Assembly (NCBI RefSeq): GCF_019175385.1
Contig: NC_083343.1
Coordinates: 49,126,457-49,190,456 of the forward strand
Length of the DNA stretch: 64,000 bases
Source of the DNA: Lycium barbarum
Taxonomy: Eukaryota; Streptophyta; Magnoliopsida; Solanales; Solanaceae
Direction of reading: 5' to 3'
The notes under the pieces are model-generated. The model had not been told where the DNA came from. It ran no database searches and saw only the letters and a list, made by a program, of their open reading frames with translations. The position numbers and the translations under genes are program-made. How positions within the stretch are numbered: position 1 is the first letter of the stretch; every line of letters begins with the position of its first letter. This document shows, piece after piece, positions 1 to 11,431 of this stretch.

Positions 1-149
1 GCTAACAAGGATATAGTGTATACGATGTTGTGGAGACGAGTGATAACGTTCATTTGATTGGTATCGAGGTGTTGAACAACTGTTAAGAAGGTCCCGTAAG
101 GATCGGATTTAAAACGAAGTGACAAAATAGGACTCAGTGAACTGGAGAA

Positions 150-385
150 TTATACGGTAGGTTATACGGACTGTATAATGTTTTTACGGCCGTATAATGA
201 ACCGTTAAAGTGTCACAGAAAGAAGTTGAGGAAAAGTGGGTTTTACGGTAGATTATACGGACCGTATAAAATTATACGGCCCGTCAAATGAACCGTCAAG
301 TTGACACAGAAAGGGGTGATCACTGAGTCAGTTTTACGGTCAATTATACGGACCGTATAAATTTATACGGACCGTATAATGGCAT
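150..385. promoter_or_regulatory. Palindromic TACGG/CCGTA cluster in the LTR
   Basis: At least six copies of a near-palindrome of the form TTATACGGACCGTATAA, some degenerate, lie just upstream of the TATA-like box at 403-413. The position suggests promoter or enhancer elements, or a template for RNA hairpins. The function is inferred from position only. Confidence 0.5.
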
Positions 386-660
386 CGGGACTGGTTTTGT
401 ATTTATAAAAATATGATCCAAGTTTCATTTTCTCATTTCCTCTTCTCACTACACGACCCAATCTCTCTCTCTAGAAACTTCCAAACACTCCAAACCAAGA
501 ATTCAAGTGAAAATCAAGATCAATAACACCCAAATTCATGAAATCAAGAGTGTGAAACTCCTCATAGTTCATCTAAGTCAAGGAACTCCAAAGAAGGTGG
601 AACTAGGGTTTTGTCTAAGTGGAGTATTTCAACTCAAGACTTGTTCAACCATCATCCAAG

Positions 661-1924
661 GTAAGTTTCATGATCATTTCATGTTGTTTAAGGTATTGGG
701 AGGCTTAGATATTTGAAATGTAGAAGAACATAGAAAGTGGGTCATTACTGAGTGAATAGTGACATAATTGAATGATAGTGGAATTGAATCATGAAAGTTG
801 AAGAGTAGTGATTATGAATACGTTATAATGATGTTTATATCATGAAACAAGTATTAAACGCGTGAAAACACAAAGATGAGTTATAAGGAGAAATATGGGA
901 AAATTGGAGGAAAATGGTGGATTTTGCTAAATATACATAAATGATGATTGTTGATTGTGACATTGTGAGTAGTATTGTGAATGTTGGGAGTTGATATAGA
1001 ACATGGTTGAAGTAGTATAAACAAAGGGAGTGCTGCCCAATTTTTCCTAGAATTAACGATGCGTTCTTGTAGTTGATTAACTAATGTTAGTCCAATTCTC
1101 TCGTGAAGGTAACTACGTGACCTTGAAGGAAGACAAGTGAGCGATATCTTAGCTAAATGATCAAGGTATGTGAGGCTAGTCCTTCTTTCTAATGGCATGA
1201 ATCTTTTAACTTAAATTCCTATTCCTTTCACGAGTTCTTGCATTCTAAGAAGTTAAAAGCTTATACCCATGAATGACTATATGAGATAAGTTATACGATA
1301 TGATGACACTAGAATGATGATGATGTTATTCCTTGCTTACACTCACCTTATGTACTAGTCCTTTCAAGGTGAGGCAGAATGTCCACGATGGTTCCATAAT
1401 GTAATCGGGGGATCACGACCTTACGTCACCCCGATAGAGTAAAGTTGGTCATGAGTCTTATATACGCATTATGATAAGAAAAGTATTTTACGATAAGCAT
1501 ATTACTATGAGTATTTACGCTAAGCATGTCATGATTGCATTCACACCGGGCCTAGTTGGCCGGGCAGACACCGCTTCGGCGGGCGGCGATACGGATACAC
1601 CACGACCTACGGGCGTGGGCAGACACCACTAGTGGGCGGCATGAGATGGTACCCCGGACGCGGGAGGCCTGGACGCGGGCTAATATTATTGATTATCACA
1701 CCGTTACGACATGGACGGGCAGCTTGCATATGATGCATACATGTCATGATGATGAGTATGAGTAAGATAGCATGCATTACTTCATTTATGATTATCAATC
1801 AGATCCAGACGTGTTGATGTTATCCTCATATTATTGATGTTTCCTTTCATTATGTATGCCTCTCATACTCTGTATAATATTCGTACTGACGTCCTTTCTT
1901 CGGACGCTGTGTTCATGCCCACAG
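661..1924 (+). other. Possible intron inside the LTR leader
   Basis: The donor CCAAG|GTAAGT at 661 and the acceptor CATGCCCACAG ending at 1924 bracket 1264 bases inside the LTR, downstream of the TATA-like box at 403-413. The same pairing recurs in the other LTRs here. This is inferred from splice consensus only; no transcript is available. Confidence 0.35.
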
Positions 1925-2338
1925 GTAGACAGGGAGGAGATCTTGGCCCAGGTCCCCAGTAGCTGTCAGCTGATAGATAGCACTCCATTGTTCGGAGGTG
2001 CTTATGGCTCTTCTTTTGATGTACATTCATATATGCATATTTTGGGCATGACGGAGTCTTGTTCCGTCCATGTATTCATTATGTTAGTAGAGGCTCGTAG
2101 ATACGCAGTGTGGGTTAGATGGTCTCACAAGATGTCATCACGTGTATATATAGTATTTTGATGGCCGAAAGGCAAATGAATATAAAGCATTTACGTTTCT
2201 ATACAAAAATATGTTTTCTTATACTTCCATGTATAAAATTTGCAAAGGAGAATTAAATGAGTAAGATGAGTAATAGAGCGAGCGGTGCTCGGTAGCTAGC
2301 TCCGGGTACCCGTTGCGGCCCCTAGTTGGGTCGTGACA

Positions 2339-3285
2339 GAAAAAGACTTTGGAAAAATCTTATGAAAGTGAAAGATGAAAATCACCTCTGGGCTTTGTGC
2401 TGAGTGGCTGGTGTTATGAAAGTGAAAGATGAAAGTCACCTCTGGGTTTGTGCGGAGTAACTGGTACATGGACACCATGGGTCCCCCGCAGGCCATGACT
2501 ACTAAGGCATTGAGATTCCGTCCGGAGAATGTGTGTACATGTTGTGTTATTGGCCATTGCATTGCATTGATATCCATCTCATTTCATTGCATATATCATC
2601 ATCTCATTTTTCCTCTATTGATCGGATTTGTGGTTGTACTTGTGTTATGGCTATTCTGAGGAAATAGTGAAAGACTTGGCAGACTTGTGTTTAGGTGCTT
2701 CACCTTAGGCTATGACTCGACTAGTGATCATTTGTGATCTGTGTGGATGTTTGCGCATGTCTGCTTATCTTGTCTGATTATGTGTTTTATATGCGTGAGC
2801 TAATCTTAGTCGGTCTATGATGCTTACCAGTACATGTTGTTTGTACAGATGCTACCTTGCTGCATTCTTTTTTTAGTGCAGAGTTTGTTACAGATTCCAC
2901 ATCAGGTCCTTATGTGTGAGTTTCCTATGGCAGTCAGTTGGAGTTTCTAGGGTGAACCATGTTCTGATCCGCTACCCGAAAAACTCTTCTATCATGATAT
3001 TTGTCCTTTGTATTCGAGACAGAATTGTTCAGACTTGATGTACTTCTACTTTTCAGAATTATGCACTTACTTAGTAGCTCTTGTATTGCGACTTGACTAG
3101 ATTCCTTGGGTAGTTGTTGTATTTCTGCACTTATAAACTTTATATAATATGGAGACTGCGTAGAAAGTTATGTTTCTTTTGGTATGCTTAATTTAAATGT
3201 TGAATAAGGGAAGGGTTCGCCCACCGGGGGAGGGGGGGGGGGGTTAGCGTGGGTAACCGCTCAACCCACGAGTTGGGTCGTGACA
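2339..3285 (+). repeat. B-type gypsy LTR, 3' part
   Basis: The sequence resembles the distal part of the B-type LTR at 57803-60118: a block with ACATGGAC..GGGTCCCCC near 2465-2490, a GCATTC-rich stretch near 2860, and the terminal form GTTGGGTCGTGACA ending at 3285. The A-type LTR at 1-2338 appears to have been inserted into it; the upstream part lies outside the window. A run of G at 3232-3243 lies close to the LTR end. Confidence 0.7.
2359..2466 (+). repeat. Two imperfect ~55-bp tandem units
   Basis: The block starting TTATGAAAGTGAAAGATG and ending in CACCTCTGGG plus about 25 bases occurs twice in a row (about 2359-2413 and 2414-2466) with a few differences. It lies inside the B-type LTR fragment. 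Confidence 0.7.
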
Positions 3286-4334
3286 ATAATTTACACAAGA
3301 TATATACATACAAAGCACATGTCTAGAAATTTATTTTAATAATAGCAAACGAGCACCAAGTATAATCGAACTCGAGCTTGGCCTATTTGATTAGAATTTT
3401 TGATACTGTTGGAAATCTATTTAGAAGAAACTAGTGAAATCTAAAGAACCAAATGTAATAAAATGTGTTTAGCTTCTTTTTTCTGCACAAAAGGGTTAAA
3501 TTTACCCTATTACAAATTGAAAAGATTTAAGTTTTGTCCTCTATTATACTATCTGAACAGGAAAACCTTGCCTACAAAGCACATGTCTAGACATTAACAA
3601 AAGCAAACGAGCACTAAGTCTAATCGAATTCGAGCCTGGCTTATTTGATTAGAATTTTTTATACTGGTGGAAACCTATTTAGAAGCAACTAGTGAAAGCT
3701 AAAGAACCAAATGTAATAGAATGTGTTTAGCTTTTTTTTTTCTCCACAAAAGGGTCAAATTTACCCTATTAGAACTTGAAAAGATTTAAATTTGTCCTCT
3801 ATTATACTATCTGAAGATGAAAACCTTGTCGTTACCTGAAGGTTAGAATATACCTCTCTCCACGAATGGCCATCCGATGTGGAATAGTTTTTTGACAATC
3901 ATGCCACGTCAAAAACTATTAGAAACTCAATTATTATTTTTCTCATTTAAGTCAAATTTTACTCCTTTACTATTTGTTTTGGAGCATTCTTACCACTAAC
4001 CATCGAATTGGAACAATTTTACTTTACGAAAAATATCTTTTTCATTTCTTATTCTTTTTCCTTTTTTGGATTATATTTGTTAAAATGATAATGTTAATGT
4101 CAATAATTAAAAATATGAAAAGTTATTGAATTTACAATAGTTGTTTTTCTCTAATTTTGTTGAAAAATATCGATTATTTGTTGTTAAATGTTGTTTGTTA
4201 TACGAGGAATTTCACTTATGATTTAGGCCAAGAAAGTGATATGATTTCTTTTAACCTTTTTCATCTTTGTTTTATGTTGCACAACATATTTATTTTATTT
4301 ACTTATAAATATTTTTACTAACATAATTTGTTAT
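3286..4334. other. AT-rich intergenic stretch, no gene
   Basis: I see no coding region here. The stretch holds the tandem duplication at 3311-3832. It also has motifs such as AAAGGGTCAAATTTACCCT near 3750 and ATCCGATGTGG near 3872 that recall non-autonomous DNA transposons, but no clean terminal inverted repeats could be matched. Confidence 0.6.
3311..3832. repeat. Tandem duplication, period about 264 bp
   Basis: Two copies, 3311-3574 and 3575-3832, both open with CAAAGCACATGTCTAGA and run through CTATTATACTATCTGAA. They differ by scattered substitutions and small indels, roughly 90 percent alike by eye, so the duplication is not recent. Confidence 0.85.
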
Positions 4335-4745
4335 TGCTAGGGCTTGCCCTGAATTTCGTACCTTATTTTGATTCTATCATAATTGCATTTTATTTCAAAA
4401 AGAATTTTATGGTAGAAAAAGTTTTCTTTGTGGAAAAGGACTCTACCACATATATCGCTTTCATAGAAGGAGAAGTTTTAGACTTCTATAAATAGAAGAT
4501 CTTTTTCTTTTCATTTAGAACACAATATTATCCACAATGTAGTTATTAAAGAGTCTTGTTTAAGGGGATATTATTCTGTCAATATGATTTTATGCTTTTA
4601 TATTAGTTTTCTCATGCCAATTGGCCAAACCATATAAGAATAATATCCTTTTTTTTAGAATAGTTTTCATCGTTGTTTGATTTATCGCCGTTAAGGTTTG
4701 CAATTGTATGCTTCCGCATGACGCCATGTTATTTCGATCCCAACA
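4335..4745 (+). repeat. 5' LTR of a TRIM-like retrotransposon
   Basis: 411 bp, from TGCTAGGGCTTGCCC to ATCCCAACA. It is followed at 4748 by a good primer-binding site, and repeated at 5056-5162 plus 35122-35426. A TATAAATA box lies at 4487-4494. The flank GTTAT (4330-4334) matches GTTTT after the other LTR in 4 of 5 bases, as expected for an aged target-site duplication. Confidence 0.85.
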
Positions 4746-5055
4746 AGTGGTATCAGCGCCAATGGTTTAGCCAATGGTTCAACGAGGTTGAATACATGTT
4801 CAAGGTGGGTTCAAATCAAGAGCAACCAATTTTACGATAATGAAGATTTATTTCGGAGTATTACAGGTGGAGATCAATTTTCAACATCTCTGCTGCTGCA
4901 TCTTTGAAAATAAAAGCAAAAATATATTTTAAACCACTTTTAACTCATAATATTCTTAACTTTATTTTTAACCATGGAAAGCAGTAGTGATGGAGATTAT
5001 ATAAAGGTGGAGAATCAAGATTACTTTGCTAGAAAATTCAGGTCAAGGGGAGATT
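4746..5055 (+). mobile_element. Interior of the TRIM-like element
   Basis: Only about 310 bp separate the two LTRs, far too little for gag and pol, which gives the element a TRIM or heavily deleted copia layout. A short frame opens at ATG 4974 and runs into the right LTR. Its first ~28 codons are rich in charged residues and could be a trace of a gag start, but I cannot confirm this. A purine-rich CAAGGGGAGATT lies just before the right LTR as a probable polypurine tract. With the later insertions removed, the whole element would be about 1.1 kb. Confidence 0.75.
4748..4760 (+). other. Primer-binding site (initiator Met tRNA)
   Basis: TGGTATCAGCGCC two bases after the LTR differs by one base from the usual plant site TGGTATCAGAGCC, complementary to the 3' end of initiator methionine tRNA. 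Confidence 0.85.
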
Positions 5056-5162
5056 TGTTAGGGTTTGCCCTGAATTTCGTACCTTATTTGAATTCTACCA
5101 TAATTATGTTTTACTTTAAAAATGATTTCTTGGTACAAAAGGTTTCCTTTGTGGAAAATAAC
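5056..5162 (+). repeat. 3' LTR of the TRIM-like element, left piece
   Basis: Matches the start of the LTR at 4335 (TGTTAGGGTTTGCCCTGAA). The copy breaks off after GTGGAAAATAAC at 5162 and resumes at 35122-35127 with ATAACTCTACC. The break is the insertion point of the large nest. The intact LTR reads GTGGAAAAGGACTCTACC across the same point. Confidence 0.85.
5158..5162. repeat. Target-site duplication ATAAC, left copy
   Basis: ATAAC here and at 35122-35126 flank the interval 5163-35121. Joining the flanks restores the TRIM LTR, so both ends probably belong to one insertion event. Confidence 0.75.
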
Positions 5163-7799
5163 TATCACGATCCAATTTCACCAACTCGTGCGGGCACCTA
5201 CCTTCCCCACCTAGGTAGGCAAATCCTTAACTGAACATTCACAATTTATAGAAAATAGCGGAAGAAAGAAAAATAACGTAAGTCTCACAAATATAATATA
5301 AATAAGTGCGGAAGTAAATGAAATCTGCCCCAGTATCTGGTCTAGTCATACAAGAACATCTAACTAAATACTACAAGTCTGAAAAATAATACATTAGTAG
5401 TCTCAAAACGATGTCTCAGAATGGAAAGCAAGACATAATAATAGGAAGAGTCTTTGGGCAACGTCCTCATGCTCACCCTGAAGAGACTTGAATCAGCAAT
5501 CCTCGATTATCAGCCACGAGGAGTAGAAGGGGATCCAACCTGATACTCTGCATTCATAAAAGAATGCAACAAGTGTAGGTCAGTACAAATAACAAGTACT
5601 GGTAGGTATCATAAGCCGACTACGACTAGCTAACGTATATAAAGACAACAAGCAAGATAAACACGTAAAACAACAAGGTACAAGTCAACACGAAACCATA
5701 TCCATGGCACAATTCATCACCTATGTTATAGCAGCTGAACCCAACTGTGCCAAGTCTCAGTATAACCAATCCGAACAAGTACATCACAATCATATCACAA
5801 TAAGTCATCACCTATGTTATAGCATCTAGACCCAACTGTGCCAAGTCTCAGTACAACCAATTCGAACTAGTACATCACAACCATATCACAGGAAACCAAA
5901 AGGTACAATGCAACGCAATAATGTATGTATAATGAATGCAATGCATATGCACTGTACACATGTACTCTGACAATGAAACATCACATCTCGGCAGCACAAC
6001 CCATGGGGGACCCGTGAAGTCCATGTACCACTCGTCCCGGCAACAACCTCGGTGACGAGCACTCTCTCGATTCCAGCAAGAGACCTCGGGCATCGAGCAC
6101 TCATTCGTTCCTGGCAAGAGACGTCGGGCAACGTATACTCATTCCGTTTTGGTAAACGACCTCGGATCACGGACTTTCATCTCTCTATTACGCTTTCTAG
6201 CAAAGACCTCAGAGGCTACACTCTCTCACTTATCATCATCAGTACCATAACCATAAAATATCAATGTATCATGAAAATGGGTATGGATACGATGCAATGT
6301 AATATCAACAACCAATTCAATCCCAAACAGTACCATTAATGGCACACAAGTAATATCAATAATAAGGCTACACAATAAGCCACAATGGAATCACAATTCT
6401 CATCTCAATAACAATCAAGCAAAGTACCGCATTATCGTAGTCATGATATATCACTAATCACCAATATCCGATGTCTCAACATGGCAACGAGGCAATAAGT
6501 AAATAGAACAAAATAAGTCAACAACGCAATGGGGGTGGAGAGCCCCCAAATCACACAACAAGGCACAACCTAAGATAATATCCAACCCAACTTCGAATGC
6601 TAAACAGCAGCCACAAACCACTCCACACTAGTCTTCTATTTCCGAAGTGCCTCATAATGGTCAAAGTCTAACAATATGATGCTAAGTAAGCAATAAACCA
6701 TGTATTTAAAGAATAAAAACAATTTGGGGAAGAAGACCCACTTACTTCAACCATTTTTAATGGATGAAACCATCCTTTAATTGTGAATTTATCATAACTT
6801 CTATCTCTACAATTATTGACCTTCAATTCATGGGTTTCTAATCAATTTTACCCTTTAAAATAGATTTTAGGACAAAGTTTCCATGTTTATTAGAATCCTA
6901 AGTCCCAACATGCAATTTCAACCATAAGAAATCAAATTCCCTTCCTAGAAAGTGATAATCTATACTCCTAGATGATTAATCAACAACCCACCAATTATTT
7001 AAGGGTTTACTAATTCTAAGGTTCTAGGATTTTCACCCACCATTGATGGACCTTAAAATAATCATGGAACTTGAAGAAGAAAGGAAAAGGAACAAATAAA
7101 AATGGGGACTTACCCTCCAAGATGCTTTCACCAAAGAATGGAATGAATTTTGCCTCTTTCTCTCTTGAAAACTGCCTTTGGGGTCTTGGGGTTAATGGTT
7201 AGGAGTTGAAGTATAAAATAGGGCTTTTATGCCCCCGTCGGTCGCTGCGGCGGTCACTGCAGCAGTACAGCTATAGTGGACTCTTGGTTGCTACGGCGGA
7301 CCTGCTGGAATAGTCCGCACTAAAATAGTCATAACTCTCTCATACGGAGGCGAAACGCGACGATTCTTTTTGCTATGGCTCCGTAATTACGATACGGATC
7401 TAATGGTTCAAACCTCACTAAAAAAAGGTCGTTTGAGAAATCTGGAGCCGTTTCTATCCACCGACATACTACGAAAATATCGAATACAAGGGCGACAAAA
7501 CCCAAACCTATCTGAAACTCTTCGGAACATCACCAAAACTTGTGGACAAGTTCAAAATCATCATATTAACATGTTGAAACTTCCAAAACATTGACACGGG
7601 GTTATCCTAACCCGGCGTTGACCGTGGTCAACTCTAACTCGTTAATTTAACTAGTTTCTCAATGAATGACTCAATTTTCACTCGAATCATGCGGGAACCA
7701 AACCAATGACTTTATTAACTCATATATCATACTAACGCGACTTGGGGAAGGGTCAACAATGGTAATTAGGTCAAACGCACTATAACGACGAGGTGGGTC
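5163..7799 (-). repeat. B-type gypsy LTR, 3' LTR of a minus-strand element
   Basis: About 2.6 kb. Read on the minus strand it begins TGACCCACC (7799) and ends GGATCGTGATA (5163). Its distal part matches the LTRs at 33900-34333 and 57803-60118 (GCATTCTTTTATGAATGCAG, TACCTAGGTGG). A block related to GCGGT and CCGCT lies at about 7226-7320. A donor-like GGAGGGTAAGT (GT at 7113-7112) and an acceptor-like GAATGCAG (ending 5548) suggest a leader intron. Its first ~600 bases match 32031-32597 but not 34334-35121, so the nest holds two B subtypes. Confidence 0.7.
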
Positions 7800-8814
7800 A
7801 TTGCATTAGATACCAATTTACCAATCGTTCATCCTCGAACGAAGAAGGGGGGGTAAAAAGGCTGAAACTGACCCAAGAACATGTCTCAAAACAACACATA
7901 CCTTTAATTATAGACACAATTATAGCCCACTCTAAACTAGTAAAACACTCTAATTCTGCTAACCTATCTTTCACCCTTAGAGCCATTCTTAACACCACGA
8001 TTTCCTAAAACCACGTAAACACACACCACAAGCCCGAGCTAATCACAGTCCTGTCACCCATCTAGGGCGACTAATTCTAGTCCCTTATATTCTAAAAATG
8101 CTCACTAAAGCTATCCGATCATCTTATCAGTCAAAGGTTCTTATAGTTTAGCGAAAAGACCTGTTTCCATATTTGTGCACTCGAAGCTACCACAGGAATC
8201 GCTATAAAACATATGCGTCATCTAATATCGAAGTCTGAGCATACTAATCCCAATTTATAATTCTAACGATTACAACTTCTCTAGACCCTTATGATCACCA
8301 ACGCAACAACAAATCTTTCTGAGACCAGTAAGATTTCGTATCTCAACCCGGTTTGTTTAATACTACTATGTCAACCTTTTACCTGTCAACCATTAAAGCC
8401 AGTAACAATTTATCATAGAATTACCCGAACCTCTCTGTTTCTATCACTCACTTAATACAACAAAATTTAACTTAGAGATCTCGAAAATAAGCCTTACCTT
8501 AGCAAGATGTTGTACAACTCGGGAACACCAACCAACAACCATCTATGTAAGCTCACTAACAACATATGTAATTATGAAAATATAGTACAATAAACGATAT
8601 CATCTCTCACCAGCTGTAAGTAACACAATAATCACTAGAGTCTTCGTTTCTGTTATTCAACCAATGTCCCCTATAGCTTATGACATACTAGAACTTACCA
8701 ATTTATACATAACCCTCGAGTCGTCTTCACATTGTACAACCTCAACATAACTCTCAAATTATAAGCTCTTGTTTCGAACGATCCCCATTTTTATCCTAAA
8801 TCAATCTTGGTCTA
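7800..8814 (-). mobile_element. Noncoding 3' interior of a B-type element
   Basis: The sequence lies directly upstream, in the minus sense, of the B-type LTR. It has no pol domains and no long frame on either strand. A run of seven G and a CGTTCATCCTCGAACG palindrome (about 7827-7853) resemble the block next to the polypurine tract in the A-type elements. It looks like the interior of a non-autonomous, LARD-like element. The right edge near 8814 is an abrupt switch to element A, so the rest is deleted. Confidence 0.5.
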
Positions 8815-9528
8815 GGTTAGCATCAAAACCCTTCTCCACCTCCTTTGATTTTCTTTGAGGAAGATGAACCCTACTTAATTTTCATACACTTTATTTCATG
8901 GATTATGTGTTGTTGATCTTAGTTTCCCTTGGATTTCGCTTGTGGTTGAAGAGTAGGGAAAGTTCTAGAGGCTTCTTGAGTTGGAAGAGGTGGGAAATGA
9001 AATGTGTAAAATGAAAAATGACCCCTTACACATAATTTAAAAGCTGGCCGAGACCCATTATACGGACCAACATACGGTCCGCACTATTTATACGGACCGT
9101 ATGTATGGGCGTACAATTTTTCCAGTATCTGGTCCCTTCATTGGCCAATTATACGGCCAGTATAAATTATACAGTCCGTAGGTTGGACCGTATATTGCCC
9201 AGTGGTTCCGGTTTCCTTCTCGTTGTCTCGTTCGATCTCCGATCCTTATGGAACCTTCTTAACACTTGTTTAATACTTCAATACCAATCTAAGGGACGTC
9301 ATTGCATGTCTCTAAGACACCATTATGCCCTCACCAACTCGTTGCTCGTTATTCCTACTCGATATACGACTTGCTTTCCTTCACAACTTCCTTTCCTTAT
9401 CTCGAATGGTTTTGAAATCTCGTTTGGGGTTATCAAACACTATTCCTACTCATCGAAATGTCGTATACGCTATGACCTTTGTTGTCCTATTCATAGTACA
9501 GGTACGGGGAATCTTCCAAGGTGTAACA
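8815..9528 (-). repeat. Element A, 3' LTR, truncated
   Basis: Matches 19950-20664 at high identity (shared from TTAGCATCAAAACCC on). It ends GGTGTAACA at 9528, which is TGTTACACC at the LTR start on the minus strand. Only the first ~714 bases of a ~2.46-kb LTR remain; the rest was lost at the junction near 8814. A palindrome cluster TACGGACC / CCGTA sits at about 9055-9205. Confidence 0.85.
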
Positions 9529-9557
9529 TTCCCCCCCCCCCCCCCCCCCCCCCTTTT
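9529..9557 (-). other. Element A polypurine tract, expanded G run
   Basis: On the minus strand it reads AAAA, then 23 G, then AA, directly before TGTTACACC. This is the plus-strand primer of reverse transcription. The G run is longer than in G2 (6 G) and G1 (7 and 8 G around an A). Confidence 0.85.
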
Positions 9558-9559
9558 GG

Positions 9560-9579
9560 AACATTCGTCCTGGAATGTT
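9560..9579. promoter_or_regulatory. Conserved palindrome next to the polypurine tract (element A)
   Basis: AACATTCGTCC TGGAATGTT is a near-perfect inverted repeat between the pol stop and the polypurine tract. Equivalents lie at 26312-26331, 28988-29007, 44674-44693 and 63540-63559. Confidence 0.7.
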
Positions 9580-9682
9580 AAACAGTCGAGATTCTACAAA
9601 AATTTCGCCAGAGTTTCCCCTGTAATTGGGCACTACCAACCTGTCACAACAACCCATAATATCATCACCTCACAGGGCTACA

Positions 9683-11422
9683 TCATAATATCAACATATT
9701 TATGGTCACACACAACCAAAAGCATAAAAATAAAGCATACGTACCTCCTCTCGTCGACGTTTCATCTTGAGTCTCCTCCGGGGGTTGGAATAAATGCGGA
9801 TATTTAGCTTGCATATTCTCCTCCGCTTCCCAAGTCATTTCTTCCCGATTATTGTTTCGCCATAAGACTTTGACTGAAGCGACCTCTTTATTTCGAAGCC
9901 TTCGCACCTGTCTATCTAAAATGGCAACCGGTACTTCTTCATAGGTCAATTTCTCTGTCACTTGGACATCTTCAACCGGAACTATTCTCGTTGGATCTCC
10001 GATGCACTTGCGGAGCATTGAAACATGGAAGACTGGATGCACTGGCTCGAGTTCTGAAGGCAAGTCCAGTTCATAGGCTACTCGATCCACTTTACGGATG
10101 ATTCGATAAGGTCCAATATATCTTGGGCTTAACTTCCCTTTCATGCCAAATCTTATCACCCCTTTCATCGGCGATACCTTCAGGAATACCCAATCATCTA
10201 CCTGAAATTCCAAGTCTCGTCGGCGGTTATCCGCATAAGAATTTTGACGATTTTGGGCTATCAACAACCGATCTCGTATCACCTTAACTTTTTTGACTGC
10301 TTGTTGAATCAAGTCAGGGCCTATTAATTGTACTTCTCCGTTTTCAAACCATCCAATTGGAGATCTACATTTCCTTCCATACAAGGCTTCATATGGAGCC
10401 ATTTGAATACCGGAGTGATAGCTGTTGTTATAGGAAAATTCAATAAGGGGTAAATGCTCTTCCCAACTACCACCGAAGTCCAGCACACATGCTCGTAGCA
10501 TATCTTCCAAGGTCTGAATAGTGCGCTCGGCTTGCCCATCGGTCTGTGGATGAAACGCCATGCTGAGCTTAACTTGAGTGCCTAGACCTTCTTGAAAGGA
10601 CTTCCAAAACTTCGCTGTAAACTGTGCCCCCCTATCTGTGATAATAGCCAAAGGAATTCCGTGAATTCGCACAATTTCCTTCAAGTACAACCTAGCATAA
10701 TCTTCCGCTGAATACGTGGTTCTAACTGGGAGGAAATGAGCTGCGTTTGTGAGTCTGTCCACGACAACCCATATAGAATCATATTTGCCTCGGGAACGAG
10801 GTAATCCTACAATAAAGTCCATATTAATTTCTTCCCATTTCCATGTAGGAATCTCTATTGCTTGAAATAAGCCTCCTGGGTTTTGGTGTTCAGCTTTTAC
10901 TTGTTGGCAATTTGGACATTGGGCTACAAATTTTGCTATGTCTCTCTTCATACCGTTCAACCAATATATCGATTTGAGGTCATGATACATTTTGGTTGCA
11001 CCGGGATGAATAGAATACCGAGAATAGTGAGCTTCCTCTAGAATCCTTTGGCACAATCTTGCCACATCCGGTACGCATAACCTGCCCTGATATCTGAGAA
11101 CCCCTTCTGTGGAGACTTCAAATGGAGACTTTTCCTTCTCACGAGATAGGTCTCGGTAGTGGCTTAACTGGGAATCTTCGTACTGTCGTCCCTTTACTTC
11201 TATACTTAAGGATGAAACTGTGGGGTTACTAATGCTGATACCTGTGCTACCCGAACCAATTGCGCGTACTCCAAGATTAGCTAGTCGTTGCAGCTCACGA
11301 ACCATTTCCTTCTTTTCTGAAGGGACTTCACATAAGCTACCCATTGATCGACGGCTAAGCGCATCCGCCACTACGTTAGCTTTTCCCGGGTGGTACAGAA
11401 TATTTACATCATAGTCTTTCAA
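9683..11422 (-). pseudogene. pol: Element A integrase and chromodomain-like tail
   Basis: An uninterrupted stretch of 579 codons. It begins in the end of the RNase H/connection part ([16 protein letters not shown] near its start). It continues through the integrase zinc-binding HHCC region (HPGATKMYHDL, CPNCQQVK) and the catalytic core (NMDFIVGLPRS, TDRGAQFTAKF, FHPQTDGQAERT). It ends in a chromodomain-like tail (SVKVLWRNNNREEMTWEAE). In chromoviruses the integrase joins the cDNA to host DNA and the tail is thought to guide it to heterochromatin. The catalytic D, D and E appear present. It is cut off from RT upstream by TAG at about 11433, a Trp codon in the sister copies, so it cannot be made as a polyprotein. 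The first Met shown is not a real start. Confidence 0.85.
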
Positions 11423-11431
11423 CAGGTTTAA

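Larger units (their letters stand above)
1..2338 (+). repeat. A-type gypsy LTR (solo or orphan), start cut by the window
   Basis: Long terminal repeat of the same type as those of elements A, G1, G2 and H. Only its first few tens of bases are missing. It ends GGGTCGTGACA at 2338, the LTR end seen next to the primer-binding sites of A, G1 and G2, but here no primer-binding site follows, so it is a solo or orphan LTR. Inside it are a palindrome cluster (about 150-385), a TATA-like TTATAAAAATA (403-413), a splice-donor-like AAG|GTAAGT (658-666), a stem-loop region (about 1870-1912) and an acceptor-like CCCACAG ending at 1924. The small reading frames inside show no homology and are chance. Confidence 0.85.

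Noticed and set aside
507..716. Short open frame in the leader of the first LTR (69 codons)
   Set aside because: It lies across the splice-donor-like site, is not conserved in the other LTR copies and shows no domain.
3480..4040. A complete MITE or Mutator-like element
   Set aside because: Suggestive motifs, but I could not match terminal inverted repeats or a target-site duplication.
4974..5234. An 86-codon gene starting MESSSDGDYIKVENQ
   Set aside because: The frame runs out of the TRIM interior into its LTR and then into the B-type LTR, so most of it is an insertion artefact.
9105..9807. Two overlapping plus-strand frames of about 160 codons
   Set aside because: They cross the LTR boundary and the poly-C polypurine tract of element A; the proline run is just poly-C. 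Antisense shadow.
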